Below, piece after piece: positions 1-11,274 of a stretch of DNA of 64,000 nt. Position numbers and translations under genes: made by a program. Within the stretch, counting starts at the first letter, position 1, and each line of letters starts with the position of its first letter. The DNA lies in assembly GCF_030316845.1 (NCBI RefSeq), contig NZ_JASZYS010000004.1, forward strand, positions 1 to 64,000, given 5' to 3'. The DNA comes from Variovorax davisae. Lineage in GTDB: Bacteria > Pseudomonadota > Gammaproteobacteria > Burkholderiales > Burkholderiaceae_C. The notes beneath the pieces are model-generated. The model was not told the DNA's origin. It searched no databases and saw nothing but the letters and a program-made list of their open reading frames with translations.

Positions 1-60
1 GTGTGGAAGCGCAGTAATGCGTTAAGCTAACTGATACTAATTGCTCGTGCGGCTTGACCC
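1..60 (+). rRNA. rrl: 23S ribosomal RNA, 3' end (partial)
   Basis: The first 60 bases match the conserved 3' end of bacterial 23S rRNA (the run through GTTAAGCTAACTGATACTAA to the GGCTTGACC terminus). The gene begins outside the window. A spacer of about 135 bases follows before the 5S gene, the usual 23S-5S order. Confidence 0.93.
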
Positions 61-195
61 TATAACTTTGATCTACATGATCAAGGTGTTATGCCAAGTT
101 GACGCATTCAAGATTCCGATGCCAAAAGCATCCAAAGCTAATTCCAGACTCTATGAATTCGTTGCCTTGACTTGAGTCAAGGTGACAACCCTTTA

Positions 196-310
196 TGCCT
201 GATGACCATAGCGAGTTGGTCCCACTCCTTCCCATCCCGAACAGGACAGTGAAACGACTCAGCGCCGATGATAGTGCGGGTTCCCGTGTAAAAGTAGGTC
301 ATCGTCAGGC
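196..310 (+). rRNA. rrf: 5S ribosomal RNA
   Basis: A sequence of about 115 bases starting TGCCTGATGACCATAGCGAG and ending GGTCATCGTCAGGC. The two ends pair as helix I, and the internal CCCATCCCGAACAG segment is the classic 5S loop B/C region. It lies directly downstream of the 23S end, as the last gene of the rRNA operon. Ends are set by helix pairing and may be off by a few bases. Confidence 0.96.
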
Positions 311-325
311 TCTTACAGCCCAATC

Positions 326-360
326 CGCCCAGCCCCTCAAAAGGCTGGGCGTTTTGCTTT
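326..360 (+). terminator. rRNA operon intrinsic terminator
   Basis: A perfect 9-bp GC-rich stem (CGCCCAGCC at 326-334 with GGCTGGGCG at 343-351) around an 8-base loop is followed by TTTTGCTTT. This is a textbook Rho-independent terminator 16 bases after the 5S gene. Confidence 0.93.
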
Positions 361-382
361 GGGCACGCCGCGCAGGCGATAA

Positions 383-1305
383 TCAGCGATTCAGAATGCG
401 CGCGCCATCCGTGGCCGCAGCACCGACGGCGACGAGTTCTCCGAGGATCTCCCCGGTCAGGTCGTCCAATGGCGAGGCGCTGAAGAAACGCGTCCGGACC
501 GTCTCCACATACGGCGTCTCCGCCAGCCAGGCGGCCCATTCACCGCGCGAGATGCTCTGCCATTCCAGCAGCTTGAATTTCAGCAGCACCTTGAGCGCGT
601 GGCGCGCATGCTTGGCCGGCTGCTGCTGGAAGCCCTCGAGCCGGCTGCGAGCCTTGCGCAAGGCGGCCGGCGCATCGTGAAAGACACGCCCGTGGCCCGG
701 AATCACGTGCAGCGGCGCCAGCGACGCGATCAGGTCCAGCGTGGCCCCGACCTCGTCGAACGACGGTTCGCCTAGCAACTCCGGGAAAACGACGCCAAAC
801 CCGCTTTCCCAGAGCGCATCGGCCGAGACCAGAGTCTTCGAAACGGGCTCGAACAGCATGACCGAATGCGGATCGTGTCCCTTGGCGGCATGGATCTGCC
901 ACGGGAGGCCGGCCAACACGATCTCGCGGCCCGCGGCGAGCAGCCCGTCGAAGCGAAAGCGGTCGCAGCGCTGGCCGGTGGCCTTGAAACTCAGCGCGTC
1001 TTCGTCCCAGGACGCCACGGCCGCGGATTCACCGGGCGGGATCAGCGTTCGAACGCCAGGGTGGCGCGCCTGCAGCGCGGCGTTGCCGCCGCAGTGGTCG
1101 CTGTGCAGGTGCGTGTTGAGCAGCAGGTCGAGGGGCCGCGGCCCCAGCGCGGCGTCCACCAGCGCGACGGTCTGCGCCGCGTGCGTCGCGTAGCCGGTGT
1201 CGATCACGGCCGTCTGCTCGCGGCCGATGAAGAGCACATTGTTGGCCGACAGCCAGCCGCGCTCGAAGACCTGGAGCCCCGAGGGCAGCCCGTCTGCCGA
1301 CGTCG

Positions 1306-1309
<4 letters not shown>
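383..1309 (-). CDS. MBL-fold metallo-hydrolase
   Basis: 308-aa protein of the metallo-beta-lactamase superfamily. The zinc-binding H-x-H-x-D-H motif reads HLHSDH at about residues 67-72. Further ligands are plausible in the HAAKGHD segment (about 145), the Asp of SADALWE and the His of VIPGHGR. The C-terminal 80 residues look helical and are probably a winged-helix-like domain, as in LACTB2/RNase Z-like hydrolases. It starts 4 bases inside the end of the acyl-CoA ligase gene (ATGA overlap), so the two are translationally coupled, which suggests it may hydrolyse a thioester or ester product. Substrate unknown. No signal peptide, so cytoplasmic. Confidence 0.85.
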
Positions 1310-2997
<1,688 letters not shown>

Positions 2998-3092
2998 TCG
3001 ATCTCCTTTGGCGCGGATTGTCGGAGCGAGCCGGCACCCGACGCCAGCGGGCTTGTCCTAGGGCCGCGGGTCGCGCGTGCGATAGTTGGCGG

Positions 3093-3980
3093 ATGGTTGC
3101 ACGTGCTCAGCGTTGGTTGGTATTGGCGTGGTGGATTGCCGCGGGCGCATGGACCGCCGCCTGGTGGGGCCGCTCGCCGGCGACGGCGATCGCCGGGCTG
3201 CTGGTGCTGAGCGGCACGCACGCGGTTTTCCTGGGGTTCGAGTTCGTGCTGGCCTGGCGCGTCGATGACAGCGACCCGCTGCCGCGTGCCAGCGGCTGGC
3301 AGTTCTTCAAGGCCTGGCTGGCCGAGAGCATCGCAGCGCCGTGCGTCTTCGCCTGGTACCAGCCCTTTCGGTGGCGCGCCATTCCGGACCACCTGCCGCA
3401 GGCCAGCCGGCGGGGCGTCGTGCTGGTGCACGGCTTCGTCGGCAATCGCGCCTTCTGGACGCCCTGGCTGCGCGAGCTGCGCGCCGCCGACCGTGCCTTC
3501 GTCGCGGTCGACCTCGAGCCGGTCTTCGGTTCGATCGACCGCTACGTGCAGACCATCGACGCCGCGATCGTGCGCGTGACGGCCGCCACCGGACAGCCGC
3601 CGCTCCTGATCTGCCACAGCATGGGCGGGCTCGCGGCCCGGGCCTGGCTGCGCGATGCCGACGGCGCGCGGGTGCATCGCATCGTGACAATCGGCACGCC
3701 GCACCGCGGCACCTGGCTGGCGCGCTTCGGCCGCACGGCCAACGGCCGCCAGATGCGCATGGGCGGCGACTGGCTGCAACGCATCGACGGCGAGCGCACG
3801 AGCGTGCAGCAGGTGCCCTTCAGTTGCTGGTATTCGAACAGCGACAACATCGTGTTCCCGACCTCGGTGGCGACGCTGCCGGGCGCCGACAACCGGCTCG
3901 CCGCCGGCCGTGGCCACGTGGAGCTGGCCTTCGACGCGCCCGTCCGGCGCGAGGTGCTGGCCTTGCTCGACGCTACTTGA
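3093..3980 (+). CDS. Alpha/beta-hydrolase, lipase-like, membrane-anchored
   Basis: 295-aa alpha/beta-hydrolase. Two hydrophobic segments near the N-terminus (about residues 8-25 and 31-55) suggest an inner-membrane anchor. The oxyanion region is HGFVGN at 113-118, and the nucleophile elbow is CHSMGG with Ser176. Asp and His candidates lie in SNSDNIVFP and GRGHVEL near the C-terminus, completing a triad. The PGAP1/lipase-like motif TIGTPHRGTW is present. I chose the ATG at 3093 because the upstream in-frame extension is Arg-rich and lies in the promoter region. Its 3' end overlaps the convergent gene at 3973 by 8 bases. Probably an esterase or lipase; substrate unknown. Confidence 0.82.
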   Translation: MVARAQRWLVLAWWIAAGAWTAAWWGRSPATAIAGLLVLSGTHAVFLGFEFVLAWRVDDSDPLPRASGWQFFKAWLAESIAAPCVFAWYQPFRWRAIPDHLPQASRRGVVLVHGFVGNRAFWTPWLRELRAADRAFVAVDLEPVFGSIDRYVQTIDAAIVRVTAATGQPPLLICHSMGGLAARAWLRDADGARVHRIVTIGTPHRGTWLARFGRTANGRQMRMGGDWLQRIDGERTSVQQVPFSCWYSNSDNIVFPTSVATLPGADNRLAAGRGHVELAFDAPVRREVLALLDAT

Positions 3981-4779
3981 GCCAGCGGTCCATCACGCGC
4001 TGGAACTCGCCGCCGGCCTGCGACAGGTGCAGCCACTGGTCGACATAGGACTTGAAGGCGACGTCGTCGCGCGGCAGCAGCCAGGCCATCTCGCCGTACT
4101 GCAGGGGCTTATCGGGATTGATCGCGCAGAGGCCGGGCTTGAGCTTCTGCTGCGTGATGGCCTCGGCCGACTCGGTGACGAAGACGTCGGCGCGGTTGGC
4201 CAGGATCTCGTCGAAGATCGTGACGTTCTCGCCGTGCAGGGTCAGCTTGGCCTGCTTGAAATTGGCGCGGGCGAAGCGCTCGTTGCTGCCGCCCGGGTTG
4301 AAGATCACGCGCACGCCCGGCTTGTCGATCTGGGCCACCGTCTGGTACTTGGCGACGTCGGCGCAGCGCGCGATCGGCGTCTTGCCGTTGACCATGTAGG
4401 CGCTGCTGAAGAAGGCCAGCTTCTGCCGGTCGGTGGTCACCGAGATGCCGCCGACCGCCATGTCGCACTTGCCGGCCGTGAGGTCGGGCAGCAGGTTGGC
4501 CCAGCTGGTCTTGACCCACTCCGGCCGTGCGTTGAGGCTGGAGGCGAAGCCCGTCATGAGATCGACGTCGATGCCCTCGTAGGCCGCGTCCGGCTTCTGG
4601 AAGCTGAAGGGCTTGTAGTCGCCCGGCGTGCAGATGCGCAGCACGCCGGCCTTCGGCACGGCGTCCAGGCGGGAGACCGGCGTCGCCGGGGGCGGCGCCG
4701 TGGCGCAGCCTGCGAGCGCCAGCACCGCGGCGGCGATCCAGGGAAGGGAGCGAAGCGAGGGCGACGTCGGAAGGCGCAT
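3973..4779 (-). CDS. PheC-like periplasmic cyclohexadienyl dehydratase / solute-binding lipoprotein
   Basis: 268-aa protein with a lipoprotein signal (LAGC lipobox, Cys25) followed by a periplasmic binding-protein fold family 3 domain. The wording resembles cyclohexadienyl dehydratase PheC more than amino-acid binding proteins: CTPGDYKPFSF (50-60), GGISVTTDRQK (110-120), NGKTPI (131-136), NPGGSNERFARANFK (161-175), ENVTIF (184-189). As I recall the Pseudomonas PheC sequence, its catalytic Glu aligns with Glu206 here (TESAEAI). If active, it would make phenylpyruvate or phenylalanine from prephenate or arogenate in the periplasm. It lies 26 bases downstream of hpd, which uses 4-hydroxyphenylpyruvate. 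The alternative is the binding protein of an amino-acid ABC transporter; no permease or ATPase is adjacent. Confidence 0.7.
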   Translation of the reverse strand: MRLPTSPSLRSLPWIAAAVLALAGCATAPPPATPVSRLDAVPKAGVLRICTPGDYKPFSFQKPDAAYEGIDVDLMTGFASSLNARPEWVKTSWANLLPDLTAGKCDMAVGGISVTTDRQKLAFFSSAYMVNGKTPIARCADVAKYQTVAQIDKPGVRVIFNPGGSNERFARANFKQAKLTLHGENVTIFDEILANRADVFVTESAEAITQQKLKPGLCAINPDKPLQYGEMAWLLPRDDVAFKSYVDQWLHLSQAGGEFQRVMDRWLK

Positions 4780-4805
4780 GGAGACTCCAGGTGGGATGGG
4801 GGCGC

Positions 4806-5933
<1,128 letters not shown>

Positions 5934-6075
5934 GGTGTGATCTCCGTGGGAAGTCAGTGTGCGGCCGCGGCGAAGCGGTGTCGGTATGGAACTGTAAAAG
6001 CGCGGGCCTTCATGATTTCGGCGTTTTTGGGCATCTAACGGGTATCTGACGCAGGAAAGATGCAAAATTTCGTAG
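5934..6075. promoter_or_regulatory. Divergent promoter region, hpd / Lrp-type regulator
   Basis: 142-base intergenic region between divergent hpd and the Lrp-family gene. Its right half is clearly AT-richer than the neighbouring coding DNA (for example TGCAAAATTTCG at 6061-6072), as expected for Lrp-type binding. I cannot define -35/-10 boxes with confidence. Confidence 0.5.
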
Positions 6076-6549
6076 ATGGATGCACTTGACAAGATAGATC
6101 GGCAAATCCTTCGCACGCTTCAGGCCGATGGACGTGCCACCTACGACCAACTGGCCGAGCAGGTCAGCCTGTCGCCCAGCGCCGTCCTGCGGCGGGTCAA
6201 GCGGCTGGAGGAAAGCCGCGTCATCGACCGCTATGTGGCGCTGGTCAAGCCCGAGGCGGTCGGCCTGGGGCTCACGGCCTACCTCAACGTGCGGCTCGAA
6301 AAGCTCACCGAGAGCCACAAGCGCAACCCGATGGACTTGTTCCGGGCGAGCGTGCAAACTTGGCCCGAGGTCGTCGAATGCGCGGCGCTGACGGGCGAGA
6401 TGGACTACCTGCTGCGCGTGGTCGTGGCCGACATGGCGCATTACAGCCGCTTCATCATGAACACGCTGCTGAAGCACCCGAGCGTCCAGGATTGCAAGAC
6501 CAGCTTCGTGCTCGACCGGGTCAAGGCAACGACGGCCGTGCCCCTGTAA
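6076..6549 (+). CDS. Lrp/AsnC family transcriptional regulator
   Basis: 157-aa regulator with an N-terminal helix-turn-helix (residues about 4-55; LDKIDRQILRTLQADGR then LSPSAVLRRVKRLEE) and a C-terminal RAM (ligand-binding, oligomerisation) domain (about 65-150; VECAALTGEMDYLLRVV contains the typical G-x-x-D-Y-L motif). Divergent from hpd across 142 bases, so it probably controls tyrosine or aromatic amino-acid catabolism in response to an amino acid. The exact ligand is not readable from the sequence. Confidence 0.93.
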   Translation: MDALDKIDRQILRTLQADGRATYDQLAEQVSLSPSAVLRRVKRLEESRVIDRYVALVKPEAVGLGLTAYLNVRLEKLTESHKRNPMDLFRASVQTWPEVVECAALTGEMDYLLRVVVADMAHYSRFIMNTLLKHPSVQDCKTSFVLDRVKATTAVPL

Positions 6550-6623
6550 CAACGTGCGTCGGCTGCCGATAAGGCAAGAGCGGAATTTGTTCACTGAATC
6601 GTCTGGGAGCAGACCCCGCGTCC

Positions 6624-6650
6624 TTGAAGGTTTAGGGAAAACCCTTATAT
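6624..6650 (+). promoter_or_regulatory. Candidate promoter with AGGG-AAAA-CCCT palindrome
   Basis: TTGAAG (6624-6629) and TTATAT (6645-6650) could be -35 and -10 boxes with a 15-base spacer. A perfect AGGG/CCCT inverted repeat (6634-6645, AAAA loop) lies between them and just touches the -10. The -10 ends 7 bases before the ATG at 6658, so transcription would start at or next to the start codon. Confidence 0.4.
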
Positions 6651-6657
6651 TCCATGC

Positions 6658-7383
6658 ATGCTTACCGCCAAGGCCCTCTTTCTAGCCTCACTCGGCGTCG
6701 GCTCGTTCTTGAAGGCGCCGATGGTTGAGGCGCAACCGCGCGCCGCCGCGCCGCACCCCGTCATGGTGCCGATCCGTTCGATCGGCCCGCGCGAGCGCGG
6801 CCGCATCGCGCAGCACCTGCTGGCCCTGCCGCAGCACGACCGCTACCTGCGCTTCGGCTATGCGGCCTCCGACGAACAAGTCCAGCGCTATGTCGACGGG
6901 CTCGATTTCGAGCGCGACGAACTGTTCGGCATCTACAACCGCCGGCTCGAATTGATCGCGATGGCCCACCTGGCCTTCGCACCGGCCGACCAGCAGCAGG
7001 ACTGCGCCGAGTTCGGCGTGTCCGTGGCCGTCCACGCCCGCGGACGCGGCTACGGCGCGCGCCTGTTCGAGCGCGCCGTGGTGGTGGCGCGCAACGAAGG
7101 CGTCGGCATGCTGTTCATCCACGCGCTGAGCGAGAACGCCGCGATGCTGAAGATCGCGCGCAACGCCGGCGCGACCGTGGTGCGCAGCGGCTCCGAGTCC
7201 GAGGCCCATCTCGAACTCCCGGCCGCCACCTTCGACAGCCGCATGAGCGAGATCGCGCTGCAGCACTTCGCGCAGGTCGACTACCAGCTCAAGACCCGGG
7301 CCAAGCAGTTCTGGTCTTTCCTGGGCGAACTGCAGGAAATCCGCAGCGGCGTGCGCGCCGCGCGCGAGAAGTCCGCGCCCTGA
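6658..7383 (+). CDS. GNAT-family N-acetyltransferase
   Basis: 241-aa protein. The GNAT fold covers about residues 30-190, with the acetyl-CoA pyrophosphate loop RGRGYGARLFERA near 128-140 (the R-x-x-G-x-G/A motif) after a beta-strand ECAEFGVSVAVH-type segment. The C-terminal 40 residues are charged and probably helical. The first 20 residues are hydrophobic (ALFLASLGVGSFL) and an alternative start exists at the in-frame ATG at 6721. No clear Shine-Dalgarno lies before the ATG at 6658, in line with a possibly leaderless transcript. Substrate unknown. Confidence 0.8.
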   Translation: MLTAKALFLASLGVGSFLKAPMVEAQPRAAAPHPVMVPIRSIGPRERGRIAQHLLALPQHDRYLRFGYAASDEQVQRYVDGLDFERDELFGIYNRRLELIAMAHLAFAPADQQQDCAEFGVSVAVHARGRGYGARLFERAVVVARNEGVGMLFIHALSENAAMLKIARNAGATVVRSGSESEAHLELPAATFDSRMSEIALQHFAQVDYQLKTRAKQFWSFLGELQEIRSGVRAAREKSAP

Positions 7384-7431
7384 ACCCACCTCGAAGTCCG
7401 GCCGCGCAGCGCCCGGCTCCGGGGGTGGGTT
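7383..7431 (+). terminator. Hairpin between GNAT gene and corC
   Basis: AACCCACC (7383-7390) pairs perfectly with GGTGGGTT (7424-7431) around a GC-rich interior that can fold further. It follows the GNAT stop codon but lacks a T-run, so it may be a weak terminator, an RNA stabiliser or an attenuator rather than a full intrinsic terminator. Confidence 0.3.
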
Positions 7432-7464
7432 ATCCTCTGGTTTCCCCAACTCCGCCCTGCTGCA

Positions 7465-8343
7465 GTGGCCGACCCTCACCCTGATCGCGCGCCCGTCGAA
7501 CGCGAAGACAAGCGCAGCTTTCTCCAGAAGCTCGCTGAATTCATCCACCCCGGGCCCGATTCCCGCGACGAACTGATCGAAACGCTCGCCGACGCCGAGG
7601 ACAACGACGTGATCGGCGCCGAATCGCGCGTGATGCTCGAAGGCGTGCTGCGCATGGCCGACATGACGGCCGGCGAAGTGATGGTGGCGGCGCCGCGGAT
7701 GGACCTGGTCAACATCGACGCGCCCTACGACGCGCTGCTGCACCTGGTGATCGACACCGCCCACTCGCGCTTTCCGGTCTACGAGGGCGAGAAGGAAAAC
7801 ATCATCGGCATCCTGCTCGCGAAGGACCTGCTCAAGCTGCAGCGCGCGCCGGGGCTGAACATCCGCGCGCTGCTGCGGCCGCCCACCTTCGTGCCCGAGA
7901 GCAAGGGCCTGAACGACCTGCTGCGCGAGTTTCGCGGCAACCGCAACCACCTGGCGGTGGTGATCGACGAGTTCGGCCGCGTCGCCGGCCTGATCACCAT
8001 CGAGGACGTGCTCGAGCAGATCGTCGGCGAGATCGAGGACGAGTTCGACATTCCAGAGGACGAAGGCGACATCTTCGGCCTGGCCGACCACACCTACCGG
8101 GTGGCGGGCGACACGCCCATCGAGCGGGTGGCCGAGGCCTTCGGCATCACCTTCGACGACGAGGCGCTGAGCGAGGAATTCGACACCATCGGCGGCCTGA
8201 TCGCGCACGAGATGGGCCACGTGCCCAAGCGCGGCGAGCACTACGCGCTCGGCGCCTTCGACTTCGTCGTGCTGCACACCAAGGGCGGCGCGGTGCGCTG
8301 GTTCAAGGTCTCGCCGGCGCGCGGCGACGATTCGGCCGATTGA
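7465..8343 (+). CDS. corC: HlyC/CorC family CBS-domain protein
   Basis: 292-aa cytoplasmic CorC/YbeX-type protein. A short N-terminal segment ending FIHPGPDSRDELIETL is followed by two CBS domains (about residues 70-190) and a CorC_HlyC (CorC-C) domain (about 205-290, EEFDTIGGLIAHEMGHVPKRGE). The family is linked to Mg2+/Co2+ efflux and ribosome-associated functions, not fully settled. A GTG start at 7465 is the best candidate, since the conserved family N-terminus begins there. Its stop overlaps the start of lnt, the same ybeX-lnt pairing as in Escherichia coli. Confidence 0.92.
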   Translation: MADPHPDRAPVEREDKRSFLQKLAEFIHPGPDSRDELIETLADAEDNDVIGAESRVMLEGVLRMADMTAGEVMVAAPRMDLVNIDAPYDALLHLVIDTAHSRFPVYEGEKENIIGILLAKDLLKLQRAPGLNIRALLRPPTFVPESKGLNDLLREFRGNRNHLAVVIDEFGRVAGLITIEDVLEQIVGEIEDEFDIPEDEGDIFGLADHTYRVAGDTPIERVAEAFGITFDDEALSEEFDTIGGLIAHEMGHVPKRGEHYALGAFDFVVLHTKGGAVRWFKVSPARGDDSAD

Positions 8344-9914
8344 AAACCACGTTGCGCGCGCTGGGCTTCGGGCTCGCGGGGCTGGCCCAGGCGGCTTCGA
8401 TGGCCGCGCCCTGGAGCGGCCAGCCGCTGTGGTGGCTGCAGCTGCTGTCGCTGGCGGCGCTGGGCTGGCAGCTGGACGCGCTGCGTCCGGTCGGCGCCGA
8501 TGCACCGGCTGCCGGGCCCCGGCCCTGGCGCGCGGCAGGGCTGCTCGGCTGGGTGTTCGCGAGCGCCTGGCTGTGCGGCACCTTCTGGTGGCTGTTCATC
8601 TCGATGCACACCTATGGGGGCTTGCCGGCACCGCTGGCGGCCGTGGCGGTGTTCGCGCTGGCGGCCGCGCTGTCGCTCTACTACGCGGTCGGCTGCGCCC
8701 TGTATGTGGCCTTCGCCCCGGCGAGCCCGCTGCGTTCGGCCGCCTTCTTCGCCGCCCTGTGGACCCTGGCTGAACTGCTGCGCGGCAGCTGGTTCACGGG
8801 CTTCCCATGGGGCGCGGGCGGCTATGCGCACGTCGAAGGGCCGCTGGCCCTCTATGCGCCCTGGGTCGGCGTCTACGGGATCGGCGCGATCGCCGCCGGC
8901 ATCGCGACGCTGGTGCCGCTGGCCATGCGCCATGCGCGCGGGCGCGCCTTCGCGCTGCCCGTCGGGCTGGCGCTCGTGCTGTTCGGCGTTCCGGCGCTGA
9001 TCGCCCTCGCGCGCGGCGTGCCGGCCGATGATGAGGCCCGCTCGCGCGGCCGCATCACCGTCGCCCTGCTGCAGGGCAACATCCCGCAGGACGAGAAATT
9101 CGTTCCCGGCGGCGGCATCGCGACCGCGCTGCAGTGGTACGGCGAGCAGCTGCGGGATGCCGACGCGCCGCTGGTGATCACGCCGGAAACGGCCCTGCCC
9201 CTGCTGCCCTCGCAACTGCCGCCGGGCTACCTGGAGGCGATTGCGGCCCGCTATGCGAGCGGCAGCCAGGCCGCCATCGTCGGCCTGCCGACGGGCGATG
9301 GCCGTTCCTACAGCAATGCCGTGCTGGGCTTCCGCCCGGGTGAGGCGGCGCCCTACCGCTACGAGAAGCACCACCTGGTGCCGTTCGGCGAATTCATCCC
9401 GGGCCTGTTCCGCTGGTTCACCGACATGATGAACATCCCGCTCGGCGACTTTCGCAGCGGCGGGCTGGCGCAGCCGCCCTTCGTCTGGCTGGGCCAGCGC
9501 ATCGCGCCGAACATCTGCTACGAGGATCTGTTCGGCGACGAGATCGGGGCCAACTTCCGCAGCGCCGAGGAGGCACCGACGGTGCTGCTCAACGTCAGCA
9601 ACATCGCCTGGTTCGGCGACTCGATCGCGATCGACCAGCACCTGGCGATCTCCCGCATGCGGGCGCTCGAGTTCCAGCGGCCGATGGTGCGCGCCACCAA
9701 CACCGGTGCCACGGTGGTCATCGACCATCGCGGCCAGGTGACGCATTCGCTGCCACGGCTCACGCGCGGCGTGCTGAAGGCCGAGGTCGAGGGGCGGGGC
9801 GGCCGCACGCCGTACGCGGTGTGGGTGTCGCGCCTCGGGCTCTGGCCGCTGTGGGGATTGGCGCTGGCCGTGGTCGGCGCGACGATCTTCAGCCGGCGCC
9901 GCCGTTCGGCCTAG
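8340..9914 (+). CDS. lnt: Apolipoprotein N-acyltransferase
   Basis: 524-aa inner-membrane enzyme that adds the third acyl chain to the N-terminal Cys of lipoproteins. Six or more hydrophobic segments fill residues 1-225 and one lies at the C-terminus (about 497-517). Between them is a nitrilase-type catalytic domain with Glu283 (TPETALP), Lys343 (YEKHHLVPFGEF) and Cys393 (NICYEDLFG), matching the family Glu-Lys-Cys triad in order and spacing. The likely start is a TTG at 8340 overlapping the corC stop codon. Convergent with the oxidase gene at 9911 with a 4-base overlap. Confidence 0.95.
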   Translation: MKTTLRALGFGLAGLAQAASMAAPWSGQPLWWLQLLSLAALGWQLDALRPVGADAPAAGPRPWRAAGLLGWVFASAWLCGTFWWLFISMHTYGGLPAPLAAVAVFALAAALSLYYAVGCALYVAFAPASPLRSAAFFAALWTLAELLRGSWFTGFPWGAGGYAHVEGPLALYAPWVGVYGIGAIAAGIATLVPLAMRHARGRAFALPVGLALVLFGVPALIALARGVPADDEARSRGRITVALLQGNIPQDEKFVPGGGIATALQWYGEQLRDADAPLVITPETALPLLPSQLPPGYLEAIAARYASGSQAAIVGLPTGDGRSYSNAVLGFRPGEAAPYRYEKHHLVPFGEFIPGLFRWFTDMMNIPLGDFRSGGLAQPPFVWLGQRIAPNICYEDLFGDEIGANFRSAEEAPTVLLNVSNIAWFGDSIAIDQHLAISRMRALEFQRPMVRATNTGATVVIDHRGQVTHSLPRLTRGVLKAEVEGRGGRTPYAVWVSRLGLWPLWGLALAVVGATIFSRRRRSA

Positions 9915-11269
9915 GCTTTCACCGGCCAGTCGCGCAGCTTGCCCGGATTGAGCAGGCCACGCGGGTCGAAGCGCTTCTTCATCTCGACGATCTCGGGCGC
10001 CAATGCGCCGCCGGCCTTGCCGTCCTCGACGACGAAGACATGCGGGTTGTTGATGCGCACGCCGTGTTCGCGATGCAGGCGGATGATCTCGGCCAGCCGC
10101 TCCTCGGTCGTGAAGCGCACCAGCTGCAGGGCGCTGCAGGTCAGGAGGCCGTCGAGGCCGCGCAGGAACTCGACGTGCATCAGCACCTCGCCGGCGAAGC
10201 GCTGCTCCATCTCGGTGATCTGCGCCACGTGCCGGCCCGGGACGAAGCTGCTCTGGAGGTAGGTCAGCGACTTGTCGACCTTGAGCGCATGCAGCGTCGT
10301 GTGGTTCCAGGTGAACTCCATCAAGGTGCGATTGCTCTTCCTCACCTCCTCGGCGGTCTTGCGATAGCTCATGCGGCCGCCGTGCACCTCGGCGAGCGCA
10401 CGCATCGGGTCTTCGGAGGATTCCGCCACCAGCGACAGCACCGCGTGGCAGCCCTGGGGCAGATGCTCGGCCAGCTGCGCCAGGTGGTCGGGCACCGGGC
10501 TGGCGAAGAAGGCGACCTCGCGCTTGACGATGCCGGGGGCGTGCGCCAGCGCGTCGGCGAAGGCCAGCGCCGGGGCGAAGGCGTCGAACACCACCAGGCT
10601 CTCGAGCCAGGGATGGGCCGGCGCCAGCGCCACCTCCAGTTCCAGCACCAGCCCGTTGGTGCCCCACAGGTGGTGCATGCGCATCGCCTCGGCGCCGCGC
10701 AGTTCGACGATCTGCGGCTCGGGCTCGATGGTCATCGCGCGCAGGCCGAGCACGTTGCCGGGGGCGCCGAGCGGGCCGTAGTTGATCGAGCCGACGCCCC
10801 CGAAGCCGCCGCCGAACAGGCCGCCCAGGGTCGCGCTGCGGTAGGTCGACGGAATGCAGCGCAGCTCCTGGCCGGAGGGGCGGGCGTGCTTCTCGAGTTC
10901 GCCGAGCCGGATGCCTGCTTGCGCCCGCGCGACGCCGGGGCGCACCCACAGCAGCGCGTTGTAGCCGGTCATGTCGAGCACCACGCCGCCGGCCAGCGGC
11001 GTGGTTTGGCCGTAGTTGCCGGTGCCGCTGCCGCGGATCGTGATCGGCACGCCGAGCCGGGCGCAGGCGCCGACCAGCGCGCGGATCTCGTCCTCGGTGC
11101 GCGGGCGCACGACGGCATCGGCGCGCTTGTCCTTGAGCTGCCGGTCGAGCACCGGGCTGAACCAGGCGAAGTCCTGCGACAGCCGCGCGATGCGGCCGGG
11201 GTCGGTGATCCAGTCGAGTTCGGGCAGTTCGAGGTGCAGGCGCTCGATCGAGGTCATGGGTGCATTCAT
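9911..11269 (-). CDS. FAD-binding oxidoreductase (PCMH/VAO type)
   Basis: 452-aa flavoprotein. The N-terminal PCMH-type FAD domain spans about residues 45-230 (VRPRTEDEIRALVGACARLG, then TIRGSGTGNYGQ and the GGLFGGGFGGVGSINYG loop). The C-terminus ends in the family signature KKRFDPRGLLNPGK. The segment PSGQELRCIPS is typical of the glycolate-oxidase-GlcD/lactate-dehydrogenase branch. No signal peptide. It is the last gene of the co-directional RutR-like/ABC block, 5 bases after the permease stop, so it probably oxidises the imported compound or a breakdown product. Substrate unknown. Confidence 0.85.
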   Translation of the reverse strand: MNAPMTSIERLHLELPELDWITDPGRIARLSQDFAWFSPVLDRQLKDKRADAVVRPRTEDEIRALVGACARLGVPITIRGSGTGNYGQTTPLAGGVVLDMTGYNALLWVRPGVARAQAGIRLGELEKHARPSGQELRCIPSTYRSATLGGLFGGGFGGVGSINYGPLGAPGNVLGLRAMTIEPEPQIVELRGAEAMRMHHLWGTNGLVLELEVALAPAHPWLESLVVFDAFAPALAFADALAHAPGIVKREVAFFASPVPDHLAQLAEHLPQGCHAVLSLVAESSEDPMRALAEVHGGRMSYRKTAEEVRKSNRTLMEFTWNHTTLHALKVDKSLTYLQSSFVPGRHVAQITEMEQRFAGEVLMHVEFLRGLDGLLTCSALQLVRFTTEERLAEIIRLHREHGVRINNPHVFVVEDGKAGGALAPEIVEMKKRFDPRGLLNPGKLRDWPVKA

Positions 11270-11274
11270 CGGAG

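Noticed and set aside
3973..4779. Orphan amino-acid ABC transporter binding protein
   Set aside because: Kept only as the alternative reading, because the PheC-type wording and retained catalytic Glu fit better and no permease or ATPase gene is adjacent.
8241..10949. A 902-codon minus-strand frame overlapping lnt and the FAD oxidase
   Set aside because: Out of frame with the real oxidase gene and antisense to lnt; Arg/Gln-rich without recognisable domain.
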